This document shows, piece after piece, positions 33,508 to 43,216 of a stretch of DNA of 64,000 bases (position 1 is the first letter of the stretch; each line of letters opens with the position of its first letter). The stretch is from assembly GCF_009711345.1 (NCBI RefSeq), contig NZ_SMMA01000063.1, forward strand, positions 116,225 to 180,224, read 5' to 3'. Source of the stretch: Pseudovibrio flavus (lineage in GTDB: Bacteria; Pseudomonadota; Alphaproteobacteria; Rhizobiales; Stappiaceae). The notes under the pieces were generated by a model. The model searched no databases and had not been told where the DNA came from. It was given only the letters and a program-made list of their open reading frames with translations. Both the position numbers and the translations under genes were made by a program.

Positions 33508-34815
33508 GTGTCTGCGAGTTTTCTGTACAGCAATGATGTTCCGGGCACCTACCCGCAGTCTTACTACGCAGCAACAGCGCATATGTTGCCAGAGTTTCCA
33601 GCTCTTGAGGGGGAGGAAACGTGTGATGTTGCTGTCGTAGGCGCCGGCTATGCCGGCCTTTCGACAGCACTGCACCTAGCCGAGCGCGGCTACAAAGTTG
33701 CCATCCTCGAAGCCCACCGCGTTGGTTGGGGCGCTTCTGGTCGCAATGGCGGGCAACTCGGGTCTGGTCAACGTAAAGACCAATTCGAGCTGGAAGAGAT
33801 GGTGGGCATTGAAGAGGCCCATAAGCTCTGGAAGATTGGTGAGGAAAGTAAGAAGGTCTCCAAGGACCTTATCGCCAAGCATAATATCCAGTGCGATCTG
33901 AAACTTGGTTTGCTCTATACCGATCACAAGAAAAGCTATTCCAAGGATAGCAAGGCACTCGCTGAGAAGCTTCAGAACGACTACGGCTATGAGCATATTC
34001 GCTACGTGGATCGTGACGAGGTGTGCCAGATGGTTGGGACGACCAACTATTACAGCGGTACACTGGATGATGATGCAGGGCATCTGCATCCTCTCAACTT
34101 CGCACTGGGGCTGGCGAAAGCCTGTAGTGATGCTGGTGTTACGATCTATGAAAAATCACCCGTTACAGCACTGCAGAAGGGAGAACCTGCAACGATAGAA
34201 ACTGCAAAAGGCAGGTTAAAAGCCAAGTTTGTCGTTCTGGCTTGCAATGGTTATGTCGATAAGCTCGAACCCAAGATAGCTGCCCGCGTTATGCCGATGA
34301 ACAACTTCATCATCGCAACGGAGCCGCTTTCCGAAGACGTTGCCCGCGAGCTTATTCGTGATGATGTGGCCGTTGCAGATTCCCGTTTCGTGATCAATTA
34401 CTATCGGCTTTCTGCGGACCGGCGGATGCTGTTTGGTGGCGGTGAAAACTACAGCTTTAATTTCCCTAGTGACATTAAAGAGTTTGTCCGCAAACCTATG
34501 CTGGAAGTTTACCCGCAGCTTAAAGATGTCCGCATCGATTACGGCTGGGGCGGAACGCTCGGCATTACGCTCAATCGCATGCCGTACTTTGCAAAAATGT
34601 CGCCGAATATTCTGAGTGCGAGCGGGTTTTCAGGCCACGGTGTTGCGATGGCAACGCTGGCAGGACAGATCGTGGCGGAAGCTATTGACGGGCAGGCTAG
34701 TCGTTTCGACTTGATGGAAAAGGTGCCGACGCACATCTTCCCAGGCGGTCGTCATCTACGCTGGCCGCTCATGGTGCTGGGCATGTTGTATTACAGCATT
34801 CGCGATAAGCTGTAG
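33508..34815 (+). CDS. puuB: Gamma-glutamylputrescine oxidase-like FAD oxidoreductase (PuuB)
   Basis: The 435-residue DAO-family enzyme has the FAD motif DVAVVGAGYAGLSTALHLAE (about 40-59) and the PuuB-type GWGASGRNGGQLGSGQR. The C-terminal FAD contact is in SGFSGHGVAMATLAG. PuuB oxidises gamma-glutamylputrescine to the aldehyde with release of ammonia and hydrogen peroxide. It starts with GTG after GACGAGG and is the last gene of the puuA-spuC-puuB run. No PuuC aldehyde dehydrogenase or PuuD hydrolase is next to it. Confidence 0.88.
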   Translation: MSASFLYSNDVPGTYPQSYYAATAHMLPEFPALEGEETCDVAVVGAGYAGLSTALHLAERGYKVAILEAHRVGWGASGRNGGQLGSGQRKDQFELEEMVGIEEAHKLWKIGEESKKVSKDLIAKHNIQCDLKLGLLYTDHKKSYSKDSKALAEKLQNDYGYEHIRYVDRDEVCQMVGTTNYYSGTLDDDAGHLHPLNFALGLAKACSDAGVTIYEKSPVTALQKGEPATIETAKGRLKAKFVVLACNGYVDKLEPKIAARVMPMNNFIIATEPLSEDVARELIRDDVAVADSRFVINYYRLSADRRMLFGGGENYSFNFPSDIKEFVRKPMLEVYPQLKDVRIDYGWGGTLGITLNRMPYFAKMSPNILSASGFSGHGVAMATLAGQIVAEAIDGQASRFDLMEKVPTHIFPGGRHLRWPLMVLGMLYYSIRDKL

Positions 34816-35123
34816 TCTCTAAGGGCGCCATTTTCACTTACAATTTTCATTGAAACTTCGCTGTTCTCTGGCGCGCTGTCAGTGAACAATGCGCTCGCTT
34901 GTCTGATTATACGCGAAATTACGTTCAAGAAAATTAGTTCAACTTGATGCAATAATTGCGCGTAATTGAAAAAATATTGTAGTTCCAAAGTCTATAATGG
35001 AAGAAAATTTCCTAAAATTTTAGTTGAAAGGTGATTGTTCACTTCGAGGTATGCGAAATGATGCGTATGGCGAACGCCTCCTGCGAGGACTCTTAATTGC
35101 TCTGGGGAGTGAAAGGGGGCATT
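34816..35123 (+). promoter_or_regulatory. 308-base region upstream of the chemoreceptor gene
   Basis: AT-rich; no gene and no clear terminator for puuB were seen. A near-perfect palindrome ATTGCGCGTAAT (34955-34966) is present. It presumably holds the promoter of the chemoreceptor gene. Confidence 0.35.
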
Positions 35124-36809
35124 ATGTCATTAAGGTCAATTTCTGCAAAAGTAATGTCCATTCTGGTGATTGTCGTTACTGGAATGGTTTTGATGCTGGT
35201 GAACCAACTGTATTTGCTCAAGTATGAGCTTACTGAGACCAAACGTGAGGAAGCTCAAACTGTCGTAGAAGCAGCGATTAGCGTTGCGCGGGTCAACTAT
35301 CAGCAGTTTACAGCAGGCGAACTTAGCGAAGCGGAAGCTATCGAAAGAACTCGTAACACCATTAGAGGTATCCGGTTCGAGGGTGATAACTACGTTTTCG
35401 TTTTCGATCATGACTCCGTGGCCGTTGTGCATCCAGCTAAGCAAAATTCCGAAGGCACCAGTATGGCCAAGGAGTTGGATGGAAACGGTGAAACGCACAT
35501 CGCTAACTTTGTTGCAGCAGCAAGAGCCAACAACAGTGATTATGTTGCTTATGCTTGGCGCAGTGCGGACGGTGAAATCCACGATAAGTTGTCCTATGTC
35601 GAACATTTCGAACCTTGGGGCTGGGTGCTCGGTGCGGGCGTTCATCTAAGCTCTATTGACGAGCAGCTTTGGGCGACTGGCTTGAGTGAATCTGCCAAGT
35701 TCTGCGTGATCCTTATCGTAATCGGCGCTGCTTGCTTCTTCATAGGGCGTTCGTTTTCGGGCCCAATTTCAACGCTGACGCAACAGGTTGAGGCGATCTC
35801 GAAAGGTGATTACTCGTTAGAGATTGCAGGGCAGAGCCGTAAGGACGAAATCGGAACTATGGCAAAGGCTGTTGCTGTATTCGTTGAAAATGAAAGAGAT
35901 CGCCTTGCTCTGGTTGCCGAGCAGCAAAAACATCAAGAGCAGGCAATGGCGCGCGGTGAGCGTATTCAAAAGCTATGCGAGGCATTTGATCAGAATATCT
36001 CTGAAGTTTTGAACGTCGTAGCCTCTTCTAGTGACGAGCTGACCCGAGTTTCTAACTCAATGCAGGTAACTGCAAATGATACCTCGCAGCAGACCATGCA
36101 AGTTGCTGCTGCTTCTGAGGAAGCGACAAAGAACGTAGAAGCGGTTGCCGCTGCTGCAGAGGAACTAGCTGCTTCTGTTACAGAAATTGCGCGGCAGGTT
36201 TCTAGCTCAAACGACATGGCGGCGATGGTGCAGAAGGAAGCAGCTCTTACAAACGAGCGTGTGGAGCGGCTTGCGGTATCCGCAAAGCAGATTAGCCATG
36301 TAGTTGCAATCATTCAGGCAATTGCGGAGCAAACCAACTTGCTTGCACTTAATGCAACAATAGAGGCCGCACGCGCAGGCGCTGCTGGTAAGGGCTTTGC
36401 GATTGTTGCAACGGAAGTGAAAGAGCTTGCGGGGCAAACTTCAAAAGCAACCGAGGAAATCGACAAGCAGATCTCGCAGATCCAACTGGATACGGAAGAG
36501 GCTGTCTCTGCAATCGTGTCAATTTCCGGCATGATCCAGAAGCTGTCGGAAGCATCCGTTCAAATCGCGGTTGCTGTTGATCAGCAAGATGGAGCAACGC
36601 AGGAGATTGCAAGTAACGTGGTGCAAGCCTCTACAGGAACACTGGAAGTTTCATCCAGCATTACCAATGTAACGCATGCAACGCAGGCTACAAACGATGC
36701 GGCGGCGCAAGTCAACCAGTCCTCTGAGCAACTGCTGGAACAGGCAAACTATTTGCGACATCAGGTCAACGCATTCCTAGATGAGGTGAGAAGTGCTTCT
36801 GCTGCTTAG
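35124..36809 (+). CDS. Methyl-accepting chemotaxis protein with single Cache sensor
   Basis: The 561-residue receptor has TM1 (about 10-27), a periplasmic single-Cache (sCache_2 type) domain of about 160 residues ([33 protein letters not shown]), TM2 (about 190-207), a HAMP domain, and a cytoplasmic signalling coiled coil with the conserved hairpin tip [19 protein letters not shown] (about 400-418). The ATG at 35124 follows AGGGGG. It stands alone downstream of the putrescine genes and may sense a related organic acid or amine; the ligand is not deducible. No C-terminal CheR-binding pentapeptide is visible. Confidence 0.93.
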   Translation: MSLRSISAKVMSILVIVVTGMVLMLVNQLYLLKYELTETKREEAQTVVEAAISVARVNYQQFTAGELSEAEAIERTRNTIRGIRFEGDNYVFVFDHDSVAVVHPAKQNSEGTSMAKELDGNGETHIANFVAAARANNSDYVAYAWRSADGEIHDKLSYVEHFEPWGWVLGAGVHLSSIDEQLWATGLSESAKFCVILIVIGAACFFIGRSFSGPISTLTQQVEAISKGDYSLEIAGQSRKDEIGTMAKAVAVFVENERDRLALVAEQQKHQEQAMARGERIQKLCEAFDQNISEVLNVVASSSDELTRVSNSMQVTANDTSQQTMQVAAASEEATKNVEAVAAAAEELAASVTEIARQVSSSNDMAAMVQKEAALTNERVERLAVSAKQISHVVAIIQAIAEQTNLLALNATIEAARAGAAGKGFAIVATEVKELAGQTSKATEEIDKQISQIQLDTEEAVSAIVSISGMIQKLSEASVQIAVAVDQQDGATQEIASNVVQASTGTLEVSSSITNVTHATQATNDAAAQVNQSSEQLLEQANYLRHQVNAFLDEVRSASAA

Positions 36810-36893
36810 CTGTAGGCTGATGCCATTTTGCCTGAATCCAGAATGCCTGTTTTGGTTCTGAAATAGAGCCGATATGGGCCTAGAAAATAGGGA

Positions 36894-36920
36894 GTGGGCC
36901 ATGCGCGCGCAGGGGCCCAC
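36894..36920 (-). terminator. Terminator between the chemoreceptor and NagR-like genes
   Basis: GTGGGCC (36894-36900) pairs with GGCCCAC (36914-36920) around a GC-rich loop. It lies in the convergent gap, eight bases after the stop of the minus-strand GntR gene. Confidence 0.65.
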
Positions 36921-36927
36921 TTCGCGT

Positions 36928-37692
36928 TTAGAGCGACACCTTCAATTCGGCAACAAAATCATAGACATCGCCGCGATAGATCGAGATTGTCCGCTCGACA
37001 ACCCTGCCCGAAGTGGAATACGCTACGCGCTCGATGTGTAGACCCGCCGCACCAACAGGCACTCCAAGCAACTTTGCTTGCTCTTCATCCAGATTAATCG
37101 CCGAGATGCGCTGTACCGCTCTTGCAGGTTTATGCCCTGCTTCGCTGAGTGCGGTATAAAGAGAGCCTTCCACCTTTTGTGGGTTGGGAAGGATCTTTGC
37201 TGACGTGCTGGCCATTTCTATCGCCATCGGCGTGCCGTTTGCCAAGCGAAGGCGGTTTAGACGCGTGACATGTTCGTCAGGTTCTAAACCGAGCGCAAAT
37301 GTTTCCTGAGTGGAAGGGGCAAAAACACCACAATCCAGCCAGCGTGACTGCACGTGCATTCCGCGTCTGGCCATATCTTCGGTAAACGATGAAAGGCGCG
37401 AAAGGCTTTGCTCGAATCTGTCGGTCTGCGGATTTACAAAGGAGCCAGAGCCTTGTTTTTGATAGACGAGTTCGTCATCTACCAACGCCGCGACGGCTTT
37501 TCTAACGGTAACGCGGCTTAGGCCGGTAACCGCTGCTATGTCGCGTTCTGATGGAAGCGGGTCATTTTCTTGCAGCGCGCCGGATTCAATCGCCTGCTGA
37601 ATGCGCCGCCGCAGCTGAATATAGCGCGGCCCACCGGACGGGCTAAGCCAAGGTCCGGGCTCTAGCAGAGAAATGACTGGGCTTTCTGACAT
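36928..37692 (-). CDS. GntR family regulator with UTRA domain (NagR/HutC type)
   Basis: The 254-residue protein has a GntR winged helix (LPSERDIAAVTGLSRVTVRKAV, about residues 44-65) and a C-terminal UTRA domain (about 90-250) that binds small effectors such as GlcNAc-6-P or GlcN-6-P in related regulators. The ATG at 37692 is chosen because the longer frame up to 37800 would include the repeated TTGGTAT sites that look like operators. It is divergent from the nagK-nagA operon and is its likely repressor. Confidence 0.86.
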   Translation of the reverse strand: MSESPVISLLEPGPWLSPSGGPRYIQLRRRIQQAIESGALQENDPLPSERDIAAVTGLSRVTVRKAVAALVDDELVYQKQGSGSFVNPQTDRFEQSLSRLSSFTEDMARRGMHVQSRWLDCGVFAPSTQETFALGLEPDEHVTRLNRLRLANGTPMAIEMASTSAKILPNPQKVEGSLYTALSEAGHKPARAVQRISAINLDEEQAKLLGVPVGAAGLHIERVAYSTSGRVVERTISIYRGDVYDFVAELKVSL

Positions 37693-37711
37693 CACCACAT
37701 TTTCATGACTA

Positions 37712-37731
37712 ATACCAATTGTGATACCAAT
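37712..37731. promoter_or_regulatory. Tandem candidate operators (two ATTGGTAT words)
   Basis: On the minus strand two copies of ATTGGTAT occur 12 bases apart (plus-strand ATACCAAT at 37712-37719 and 37724-37731), about 20 bases upstream of the GntR/UTRA gene start. They match the word before nagK. Confidence 0.5.
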
Positions 37732-38007
37732 ACGAAATTTTCCGGTCTTTGCAAAGGTTGAAAATTGAGAGCCTCTCAACTTTTTGCCGAGAATCGCCAT
37801 TTAGACGCGAAAAGCCCTAGAAGAATCCTATGTTCAGCGACGGAAAATAGGAGGCACCTAAGGAAGCTGCGGTTTGCTCTCCTAGGGAAGCTCCGAAAAA
37901 ATCTCTAGGTAAATTTGGTTTAATTCCAAGAAGATAGCGATGTGAGACCTTCTGATAATGAAGTTTTTATGAAATAGGTATTTACGCCTAGAAAAAAATG
38001 GTCCTAT

Positions 38008-38017
38008 ATTGGTATTA
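38008..38017. promoter_or_regulatory. Candidate operator ATTGGTATTA upstream of nagK
   Basis: The plus-strand word ATTGGTATTA lies 38 bases before the nagK start and repeats the ten-base word found once on the minus strand before the regulator gene. Confidence 0.5.
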
Positions 38018-38054
38018 GATTTTGCGGCCTAGAGCAGGGGGGAGCCAGGCGGTA

Positions 38055-38975
38055 ATGATTCTTTGTTACGACATCGGTGGTTCATTCATGCGTTCCGGCT
38101 GGCGCGATAAGGTCGGCACTATGATGGAAGGTCATGCCCGCCCTACACCCGCGCATTCATGGGCATCCTTTGTTGATGTAATCAAAGAAGGCGCTTCTCT
38201 CAGCAGTGCTTCTGCCGTTTCTCTTTCTATTGCTGGCTTTTTTGACCGTGATACCGGCATTGCAACTGTTGCAAATGTTCCGTGTCTTGATGGCCGCAAG
38301 GTGCAGGATGAACTTTCCGCCGAGCTTGGTCTGCCGGTTCTTCTTACTAACGACGCTGATTGCTTTGCCTTAGCTGAGGCTCACTGTGGTGTAGGTGTTG
38401 GTAAAGAAGTTGTCTTCGGCGTCATTTTGGGCACCGGTGTCGGCGGCGGGCTGGTTGTAAACGGGCAACTTCTCAAGGGGCATGGCGGCGTCGCTGGCGA
38501 GTGGGGCCATGGTCCGATTGTCGATCCTACCTGTGGCGGGCTTATTGAAGATTTTCCAGCTATTTCCTGCGGTTGTGGTCATGTGGGCTGCATTGATGCG
38601 ATCTGTTCGGCGCGTGGAATGGAAAAGCTCCACGTCGGGCTGCACGGCACTCATAAGAGCAGCATCCAGATTACCGAAGGCTGGCACGCTGGCGATGAAG
38701 ACTGCGGTGTAACGATCGAGATTTTTTGCGAGCATCTAGCCCGCGCTCTTACCGTGATGTTGAACGCGCTTGGTGCCGATGTCGTGCCGGTTAGTGGCGG
38801 TCTTGCAAGCGAACCTGCTCTGCTTACGAAAATTGACAAGCGCGTTCGGGAAATGACCCTCGCGCACTACGCAGAGCCAGTGGTGGTTCCGGGCATGTTT
38901 GCTCGCAACGGCGGCCTAGTTGGCGCTGGTATTGCTGGCCAGCAAGCACAAGCAACGGGGAGGCTCGCAGCATGA
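38055..38975 (+). CDS. nagK: ROK family N-acetylglucosamine kinase (NagK-like)
   Basis: The 306-residue protein has the ROK ATP-binding start (LCYDIGGSFMRSGW), the catalytic-region TNDADCFALAEA, GVILGTGVGGGLV and a zinc-binding CGCGHVGCIDAICSARG. ROK kinases with this set phosphorylate GlcNAc or related hexoses. With NagA and NagB in the same operon, GlcNAc-6-phosphate formation is the natural role. The ATG at 38055 is chosen over the longer frame (38022) because the shorter form begins directly with the ROK fold and has AGGCGG upstream. It overlaps the next gene by four bases. Confidence 0.85.
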   Translation: MILCYDIGGSFMRSGWRDKVGTMMEGHARPTPAHSWASFVDVIKEGASLSSASAVSLSIAGFFDRDTGIATVANVPCLDGRKVQDELSAELGLPVLLTNDADCFALAEAHCGVGVGKEVVFGVILGTGVGGGLVVNGQLLKGHGGVAGEWGHGPIVDPTCGGLIEDFPAISCGCGHVGCIDAICSARGMEKLHVGLHGTHKSSIQITEGWHAGDEDCGVTIEIFCEHLARALTVMLNALGADVVPVSGGLASEPALLTKIDKRVREMTLAHYAEPVVVPGMFARNGGLVGAGIAGQQAQATGRLAA

Positions 38976-40138
38976 AGGTCTGTATCGTTGGCGTAGGTGC
39001 TCGAATTGCAGCTGTTTCTAAAGAGTTGAAACAGGCAAAGCCTGACTTCACTTTTGCAGCTTATGTAGACCCTGCGCCCGCAGCTATTCATCTAGTGGAA
39101 GAGATCAACGGCGCGCCGCTCACATCCTATGATGATCTGGCGATTATGCTGGCTGAAGAAAAGCCGGATGTACTGCTGATTGGATCTCCGAATTTTCTGC
39201 ATCTGGAGCACCTAAAGGCGGCTCGGGAGTCTGATACGCCAAAGATCTTCTGCGAAAAGCCAGTGGTTATCAGCGAGGAAGAAACTTTCCAGCTGCTTGA
39301 TCTTATGCAGAAGCACAACGGACATGAACGCGTCATGGTGGGGTTGGTGTTGCGCTACTCTCCGCTCTACGTGGCGCTTCGTGAAGCGCAGGCAAATGGT
39401 CAGCTTGGTGAAGTTGTCTCCATTGAAGCCAGCGAGCATATCGGGCCTTATCACGGTTCGTTCTTTATGCGCGACTGGCGCCGCTTCACGAGTCTTTCCG
39501 GCGGCTTTATGCTTGAGAAGTGCTGCCATGATCTAGACCTCTATCAGGGTCTTGTTGGCGCACGTCCTGCAAAGATCGCCAGCTTTGGCGGGCGCCGCAT
39601 TTTCCGGCCTGAAAACAGGCCCGCAGACTTTAAAGGTTTCCCGCAGCCGGATACCGCTCGCTCAATTGACCCGTTTTCGCCGCGCTGGAATGGCGGGGCC
39701 TCGGAATACAATAGCGATGGCGACTTGATCGATCACCAGACGGCGTTGATCGAGTACAGCAATGGCTCGCAGCTTTGTTTCCATACCAACATGTTTGTCC
39801 CTGATGAATTCCGTCGCTTTGCGGTGATCGGAACCAAGGGCATGGCCGAAGGCGACTTTATCCGCGGGTTCTTCAAAGTTCATGACGCGTTTTCCGGCAG
39901 TGTCGTGAGCGAGAAGGAAACGCTGGATGGTGAGCAAGCTGGCCACTACGGCGCAGATCAGGCGATGGCACGAGATTTGGTCGCGCATTTGGAGCGCGGC
40001 GAGCCGCTTCCGGTTTCAGTCGTTGAAGCGCTGGAAGCTGGCCTGACAGCCCTCAAACTAGATCAAGCAAGAAACAGCGGAGCAGTAATAGATATGACCC
40101 AGACATGGGACCGCTTCGATGCCTATCTTTCGAACTAA
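38972..40138 (+). CDS. Gfo/Idh/MocA family oxidoreductase in the GlcNAc operon
   Basis: The 388-residue NAD(P)-dependent oxidoreductase has an N-terminal Rossmann start (MKVCIVGVGARIAAV), the EKP motif in FCEKPVVIS, and the catalytic-region motif GGFMLEKCCHDLDLYQGL, with a His-Asp pair in the place expected for this family. It is coupled to nagK by ATGA and followed by an ABC importer. The classic GlcNAc route (NagK, NagA, NagB) does not need an oxidoreductase, so it may let the operon use another amino sugar or an oxidised disaccharide. This is inference. Confidence 0.86.
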   Translation: MKVCIVGVGARIAAVSKELKQAKPDFTFAAYVDPAPAAIHLVEEINGAPLTSYDDLAIMLAEEKPDVLLIGSPNFLHLEHLKAARESDTPKIFCEKPVVISEEETFQLLDLMQKHNGHERVMVGLVLRYSPLYVALREAQANGQLGEVVSIEASEHIGPYHGSFFMRDWRRFTSLSGGFMLEKCCHDLDLYQGLVGARPAKIASFGGRRIFRPENRPADFKGFPQPDTARSIDPFSPRWNGGASEYNSDGDLIDHQTALIEYSNGSQLCFHTNMFVPDEFRRFAVIGTKGMAEGDFIRGFFKVHDAFSGSVVSEKETLDGEQAGHYGADQAMARDLVAHLERGEPLPVSVVEALEAGLTALKLDQARNSGAVIDMTQTWDRFDAYLSN

Positions 40139-40150
40139 GGTGATAACGCA

Positions 40151-41065
40151 ATGACCGTAGCCCTTGATCGATCCTATGACATCGCAACGCGTAAGCGGAT
40201 TGATTTATTTCCCTATTTTCTGCTCGTTCCGGCTTTGCTGATCACCATGGTGATCGTGGCGTGGCCTCTTGTCGAGACCGTTCGTCTTTCCTTTACTGAC
40301 GCTTCGTTGAAGCCGGAAGAGAACTTCGTTGGCCTTGCCAACTATGAAAAAATGTTCTCTCGCCGCTTTCCTGAAGTGATCGGGCGGACCTTTTACTGGA
40401 TGGCCCTTTCGGTCAGCTTCAAAATGCTCGTTGGTCTGCTTGGCGCTGTTCTTTTGAACGCTGCTGTTCCCGGTCGGGCGCTCTTCCGCGTGCTCGTTAT
40501 GCCGCCATGGATTGTGCCGATTGCTGTTGGCGTGTTCATCTGGGGCTGGATGTATAACGGCCAGTTCGGCATGATTTCCGGCCTTATGCAGCGCATGCAT
40601 ATGATCGGTACTCCGCTGGAATTCCTTGCTTACCGTGATACCGCGTTTATGGCGACCATCATTACCGATGTCTGGATCGGCACGCCTATGGTCACCGTCT
40701 ATCTGCTGGCTGCAATGCAGGGCATCTCCAAGGAAATGCAGGAGGCTGCATGGGTTGATGGTGCAGGGCGCTTCTATCGCTTCCGCCGTATCACGCTGCC
40801 GCTTATCATGCCTGCAATGGCAACAATGGCTCTGCTTTCCGCGATCTGGACGTTTAACTCCTTCGATATCATCTGGATTTTGACCGAGGGCGGTCCGCGT
40901 GGCTCTACGACGACGATGATTATCGACACCTACAAAACGGCCATCAGTCGCTTCAAGTATGGTGAAGGTGCAGCGCGTGCTGTGATGATTGTGTGCTTCC
41001 TGAGTGCGTTCACAGGCTTCTACTTCTTCCTTCTGTCCCGCCTTGCTAAACGTGGAGAAGCATAA
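40151..41065 (+). CDS. Amino-sugar ABC transporter permease (MalF type)
   Basis: The 304-residue membrane protein has six helices and an EAA loop (EMQEAAWVDGAGRFYRFRRI). It begins 12 bases after the oxidoreductase gene. Together with the next gene it forms the CUT1 channel for chitobiose or GlcNAc; the order permease-permease-SBP-ATPase differs from the locus at 2088-6338. Confidence 0.92.
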   Translation: MTVALDRSYDIATRKRIDLFPYFLLVPALLITMVIVAWPLVETVRLSFTDASLKPEENFVGLANYEKMFSRRFPEVIGRTFYWMALSVSFKMLVGLLGAVLLNAAVPGRALFRVLVMPPWIVPIAVGVFIWGWMYNGQFGMISGLMQRMHMIGTPLEFLAYRDTAFMATIITDVWIGTPMVTVYLLAAMQGISKEMQEAAWVDGAGRFYRFRRITLPLIMPAMATMALLSAIWTFNSFDIIWILTEGGPRGSTTTMIIDTYKTAISRFKYGEGAARAVMIVCFLSAFTGFYFFLLSRLAKRGEA

Positions 41066-41907
41066 TGATTGATAAGTACCGTTGGTGGGAAGTTGTCGCC
41101 ATCTATGCTGGTATCGCTGTCTTCCTCACGTTTATTCTGGCGCCGTTTGTAGAAGCGTTTGTGGTGTCCATGCGTCCTCTGGATGCGCTGTTCTCGATCC
41201 CTTACCGCTTCATCACCGAGGAGATGAGTTTTAGGGCCTATGTCACCATGTGGGAGAACGTCCCGCTGCTTGGTCTTTACATCTTCAACTCGTTCCTTAT
41301 CGCAAGTTCTGTAACGGTGTTTGCACTGCTTGCCATTATTCCAGCGGCCTATGCCTTTGCCCGCTTCAAGTTCAAAGGCAGCAACACATTGCTGGCTGCT
41401 TTTCTTGCAGTGAACATGGTGTCTGGCGCTGTTCTTATTATTCCGCTGTTCAAGGTTATGCATCAGCTTGGCCTCTTGAACACCTACTTCGCCATGATTG
41501 CTCCGGGTACGGCGTTCGTCATCCCGACAGGAATCTGGTTGCTACGCTCGTACCTTCTCAAGATCCCTAAGGAGCTGGAAGAAGCTGCTTGGGCAGATGG
41601 TGCCAGCCGTATGTACACTCTGCGCCGCGTTATTATTCCAGTTGCTATGCCGGGAATTATCGTGGTGGCAATCGCGACCTTCATCGTCGCCTATGCGCAG
41701 CAGTTTATCTATGCGCTCACCTTTAACTCCAAGAATGAACTCAACCCCCTCCCAGTTGGTTTGTTCCAGTTTTTCGGTCGTCAGGAAGTTGTTTGGAACG
41801 AACTGATGGCCGCGAGTCTGGTCGGCATTGTTCCTGTGCTGGTCATTTACATCTTCCTCCAACGCTACATTGTTGCCGGTTTGACGGCAGGTGCAGTGAA
41901 GGAGTGA
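41065..41907 (+). CDS. Amino-sugar ABC transporter permease (MalG type)
   Basis: The 280-residue permease has an EAA loop (ELEEAAWADGASRMYTLRRV) and the MalG-type C-terminus GLTAGAVKE. Its ATG overlaps the previous stop (TAATG), showing translational coupling. It is the second channel subunit of the probable chitobiose/GlcNAc importer. Confidence 0.92.
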   Translation: MIDKYRWWEVVAIYAGIAVFLTFILAPFVEAFVVSMRPLDALFSIPYRFITEEMSFRAYVTMWENVPLLGLYIFNSFLIASSVTVFALLAIIPAAYAFARFKFKGSNTLLAAFLAVNMVSGAVLIIPLFKVMHQLGLLNTYFAMIAPGTAFVIPTGIWLLRSYLLKIPKELEEAAWADGASRMYTLRRVIIPVAMPGIIVVAIATFIVAYAQQFIYALTFNSKNELNPLPVGLFQFFGRQEVVWNELMAASLVGIVPVLVIYIFLQRYIVAGLTAGAVKE

Positions 41908-41943
41908 GACCAAAAAGAAAACTATTCTTTTTCGGAGGTTGGA

Positions 41944-43155
41944 ATGAATATTAAATCAGTACTTTTGGGCGGCGTTTTTGCAGCCACAGTTATTGGATCA
42001 GCAGCAGCTGAAGACAAACGCATTCACATGATTGTCTGCGGTGACAACAACGGAGCGGGTATTCCTGTTCAGGCAGCTCACATTGAGGAGTGGGAAGCTG
42101 CGAACGCCGGTTTCAACGTTGACGTTGAGTTCGTGCCATGGGGTCAGTGTCAGGAAAAATCCACCACACTCGCTTCTGCAGGTAAACCGCCAGCAATTGC
42201 TTACATCGGCTCTCGTACTCTGAAGCAGCTTGCTCAGAACGACCTGATCATCTCGGTAGACATGACCGAAGAAGAGAAGGCTACCTACGCAGCGCCAATT
42301 CTCGGCACCATCACCGCAGGTGGTCAGCAGTGGGGCCTGCCACGCGCATTCTCCACCAAGGCGCTTTACTGGAACAAAGACCTGTTCGCAGCAGCTGGTC
42401 TTGACCCAGAAACGCCACCAAAGAACTGGGACGAACTGCTTGAGTTCGCAACTGTGATCAAAGAGAAGACAGATGCAGACGGCTACGGCCTTGCAGCAGC
42501 TTCCTTCGATAACACCATGCACCAGTTCCTGAACTACATGTACGCGAACGGCGGTGAGCTGATCAACGCTGACGGTGAGATCGTATTCAACAGCCCGAAC
42601 AACGTTGAGACTATGGAATTCTACGGCAAGCTTGCGGAAGTTTCCCAGCCAGGTCCTGTTGCTTATGACCGCGCGAAACTGAACCCTCTGTTCGCAGAAG
42701 GCAAAATCGCGATGTTCATCAACGGTCCTTGGGGGCGTGGTCTGATCGGTGACACCAACTTCGGTCTTGCTCCGGTTCCTGCTGGTCCTAAGGGTGCAAA
42801 CTCCACCTTGCTGATCACTGACTCTCTTGCAGTGTTCAAAGGCTCTGGCGTTGAAGAGCAGGCACTTAGCCTCGGCAAGTGGCTGACTAACCCTGAGAAC
42901 CAGATGGCGTTTGAAGTGAAGGAAGGCTTCACTCCACTGCGCGACATGCCTGAAGTTGCTGGCATCATCGAAAACGACCCAACTTGGGGCACCTTCATCA
43001 ACGCGATCCCATCTGGTGGTCCAGAGCCGTTCGTAACTGATTACATCGGCCTGCAGGACGTTGTTGTTGAAGCAATTCAGGGCGTTGTTCTTGGTGAAGT
43101 TAGCGCGGAAGAAGCAGTAGAAGAAGCTGCTGAGCGCCTGGAAGAATACAAGTAA
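41944..43155 (+). CDS. Amino-sugar ABC transporter substrate-binding protein
   Basis: The 403-residue periplasmic protein has a signal peptide ([19 protein letters not shown], cleavage near AAA-EDKR). It has family-1 binding-protein features such as [24 protein letters not shown] and [22 protein letters not shown] strong ribosome site (TTCGGAGG) and a stem-loop after the gene fit high expression. The ligand, GlcNAc or a chito-oligosaccharide, is inferred from the operon. Confidence 0.91.
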   Translation: MNIKSVLLGGVFAATVIGSAAAEDKRIHMIVCGDNNGAGIPVQAAHIEEWEAANAGFNVDVEFVPWGQCQEKSTTLASAGKPPAIAYIGSRTLKQLAQNDLIISVDMTEEEKATYAAPILGTITAGGQQWGLPRAFSTKALYWNKDLFAAAGLDPETPPKNWDELLEFATVIKEKTDADGYGLAAASFDNTMHQFLNYMYANGGELINADGEIVFNSPNNVETMEFYGKLAEVSQPGPVAYDRAKLNPLFAEGKIAMFINGPWGRGLIGDTNFGLAPVPAGPKGANSTLLITDSLAVFKGSGVEEQALSLGKWLTNPENQMAFEVKEGFTPLRDMPEVAGIIENDPTWGTFINAIPSGGPEPFVTDYIGLQDVVVEAIQGVVLGEVSAEEAVEEAAERLEEYK

Positions 43156-43164
43156 TAGAGGAAT

Positions 43165-43200
43165 GCCGGGCGCTGCGTTGCGGTGTCCGGCCCCTTTTTT
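43165..43200 (+). terminator. Intercistronic terminator-like hairpin after the binding-protein gene
   Basis: GCCGG (43165-43169) pairs with CCGGC (43187-43191), with an inner GC-rich stem, followed by CCCTTTTTT. It is a likely attenuator that lowers expression of the ATPase and enzyme genes relative to the binding protein. Confidence 0.8.
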
Positions 43201-43216
43201 GGGGGAAGGAAAGATC

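Larger units (their letters stand above)
37693..38054. promoter_or_regulatory. 362-base divergent regulatory region of the GlcNAc operon
   Basis: No gene is seen. It carries repeated TTGGTAT words near both ends (37712-37731 and 38008-38017), which place probable operators close to both transcription starts. Confidence 0.5.
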
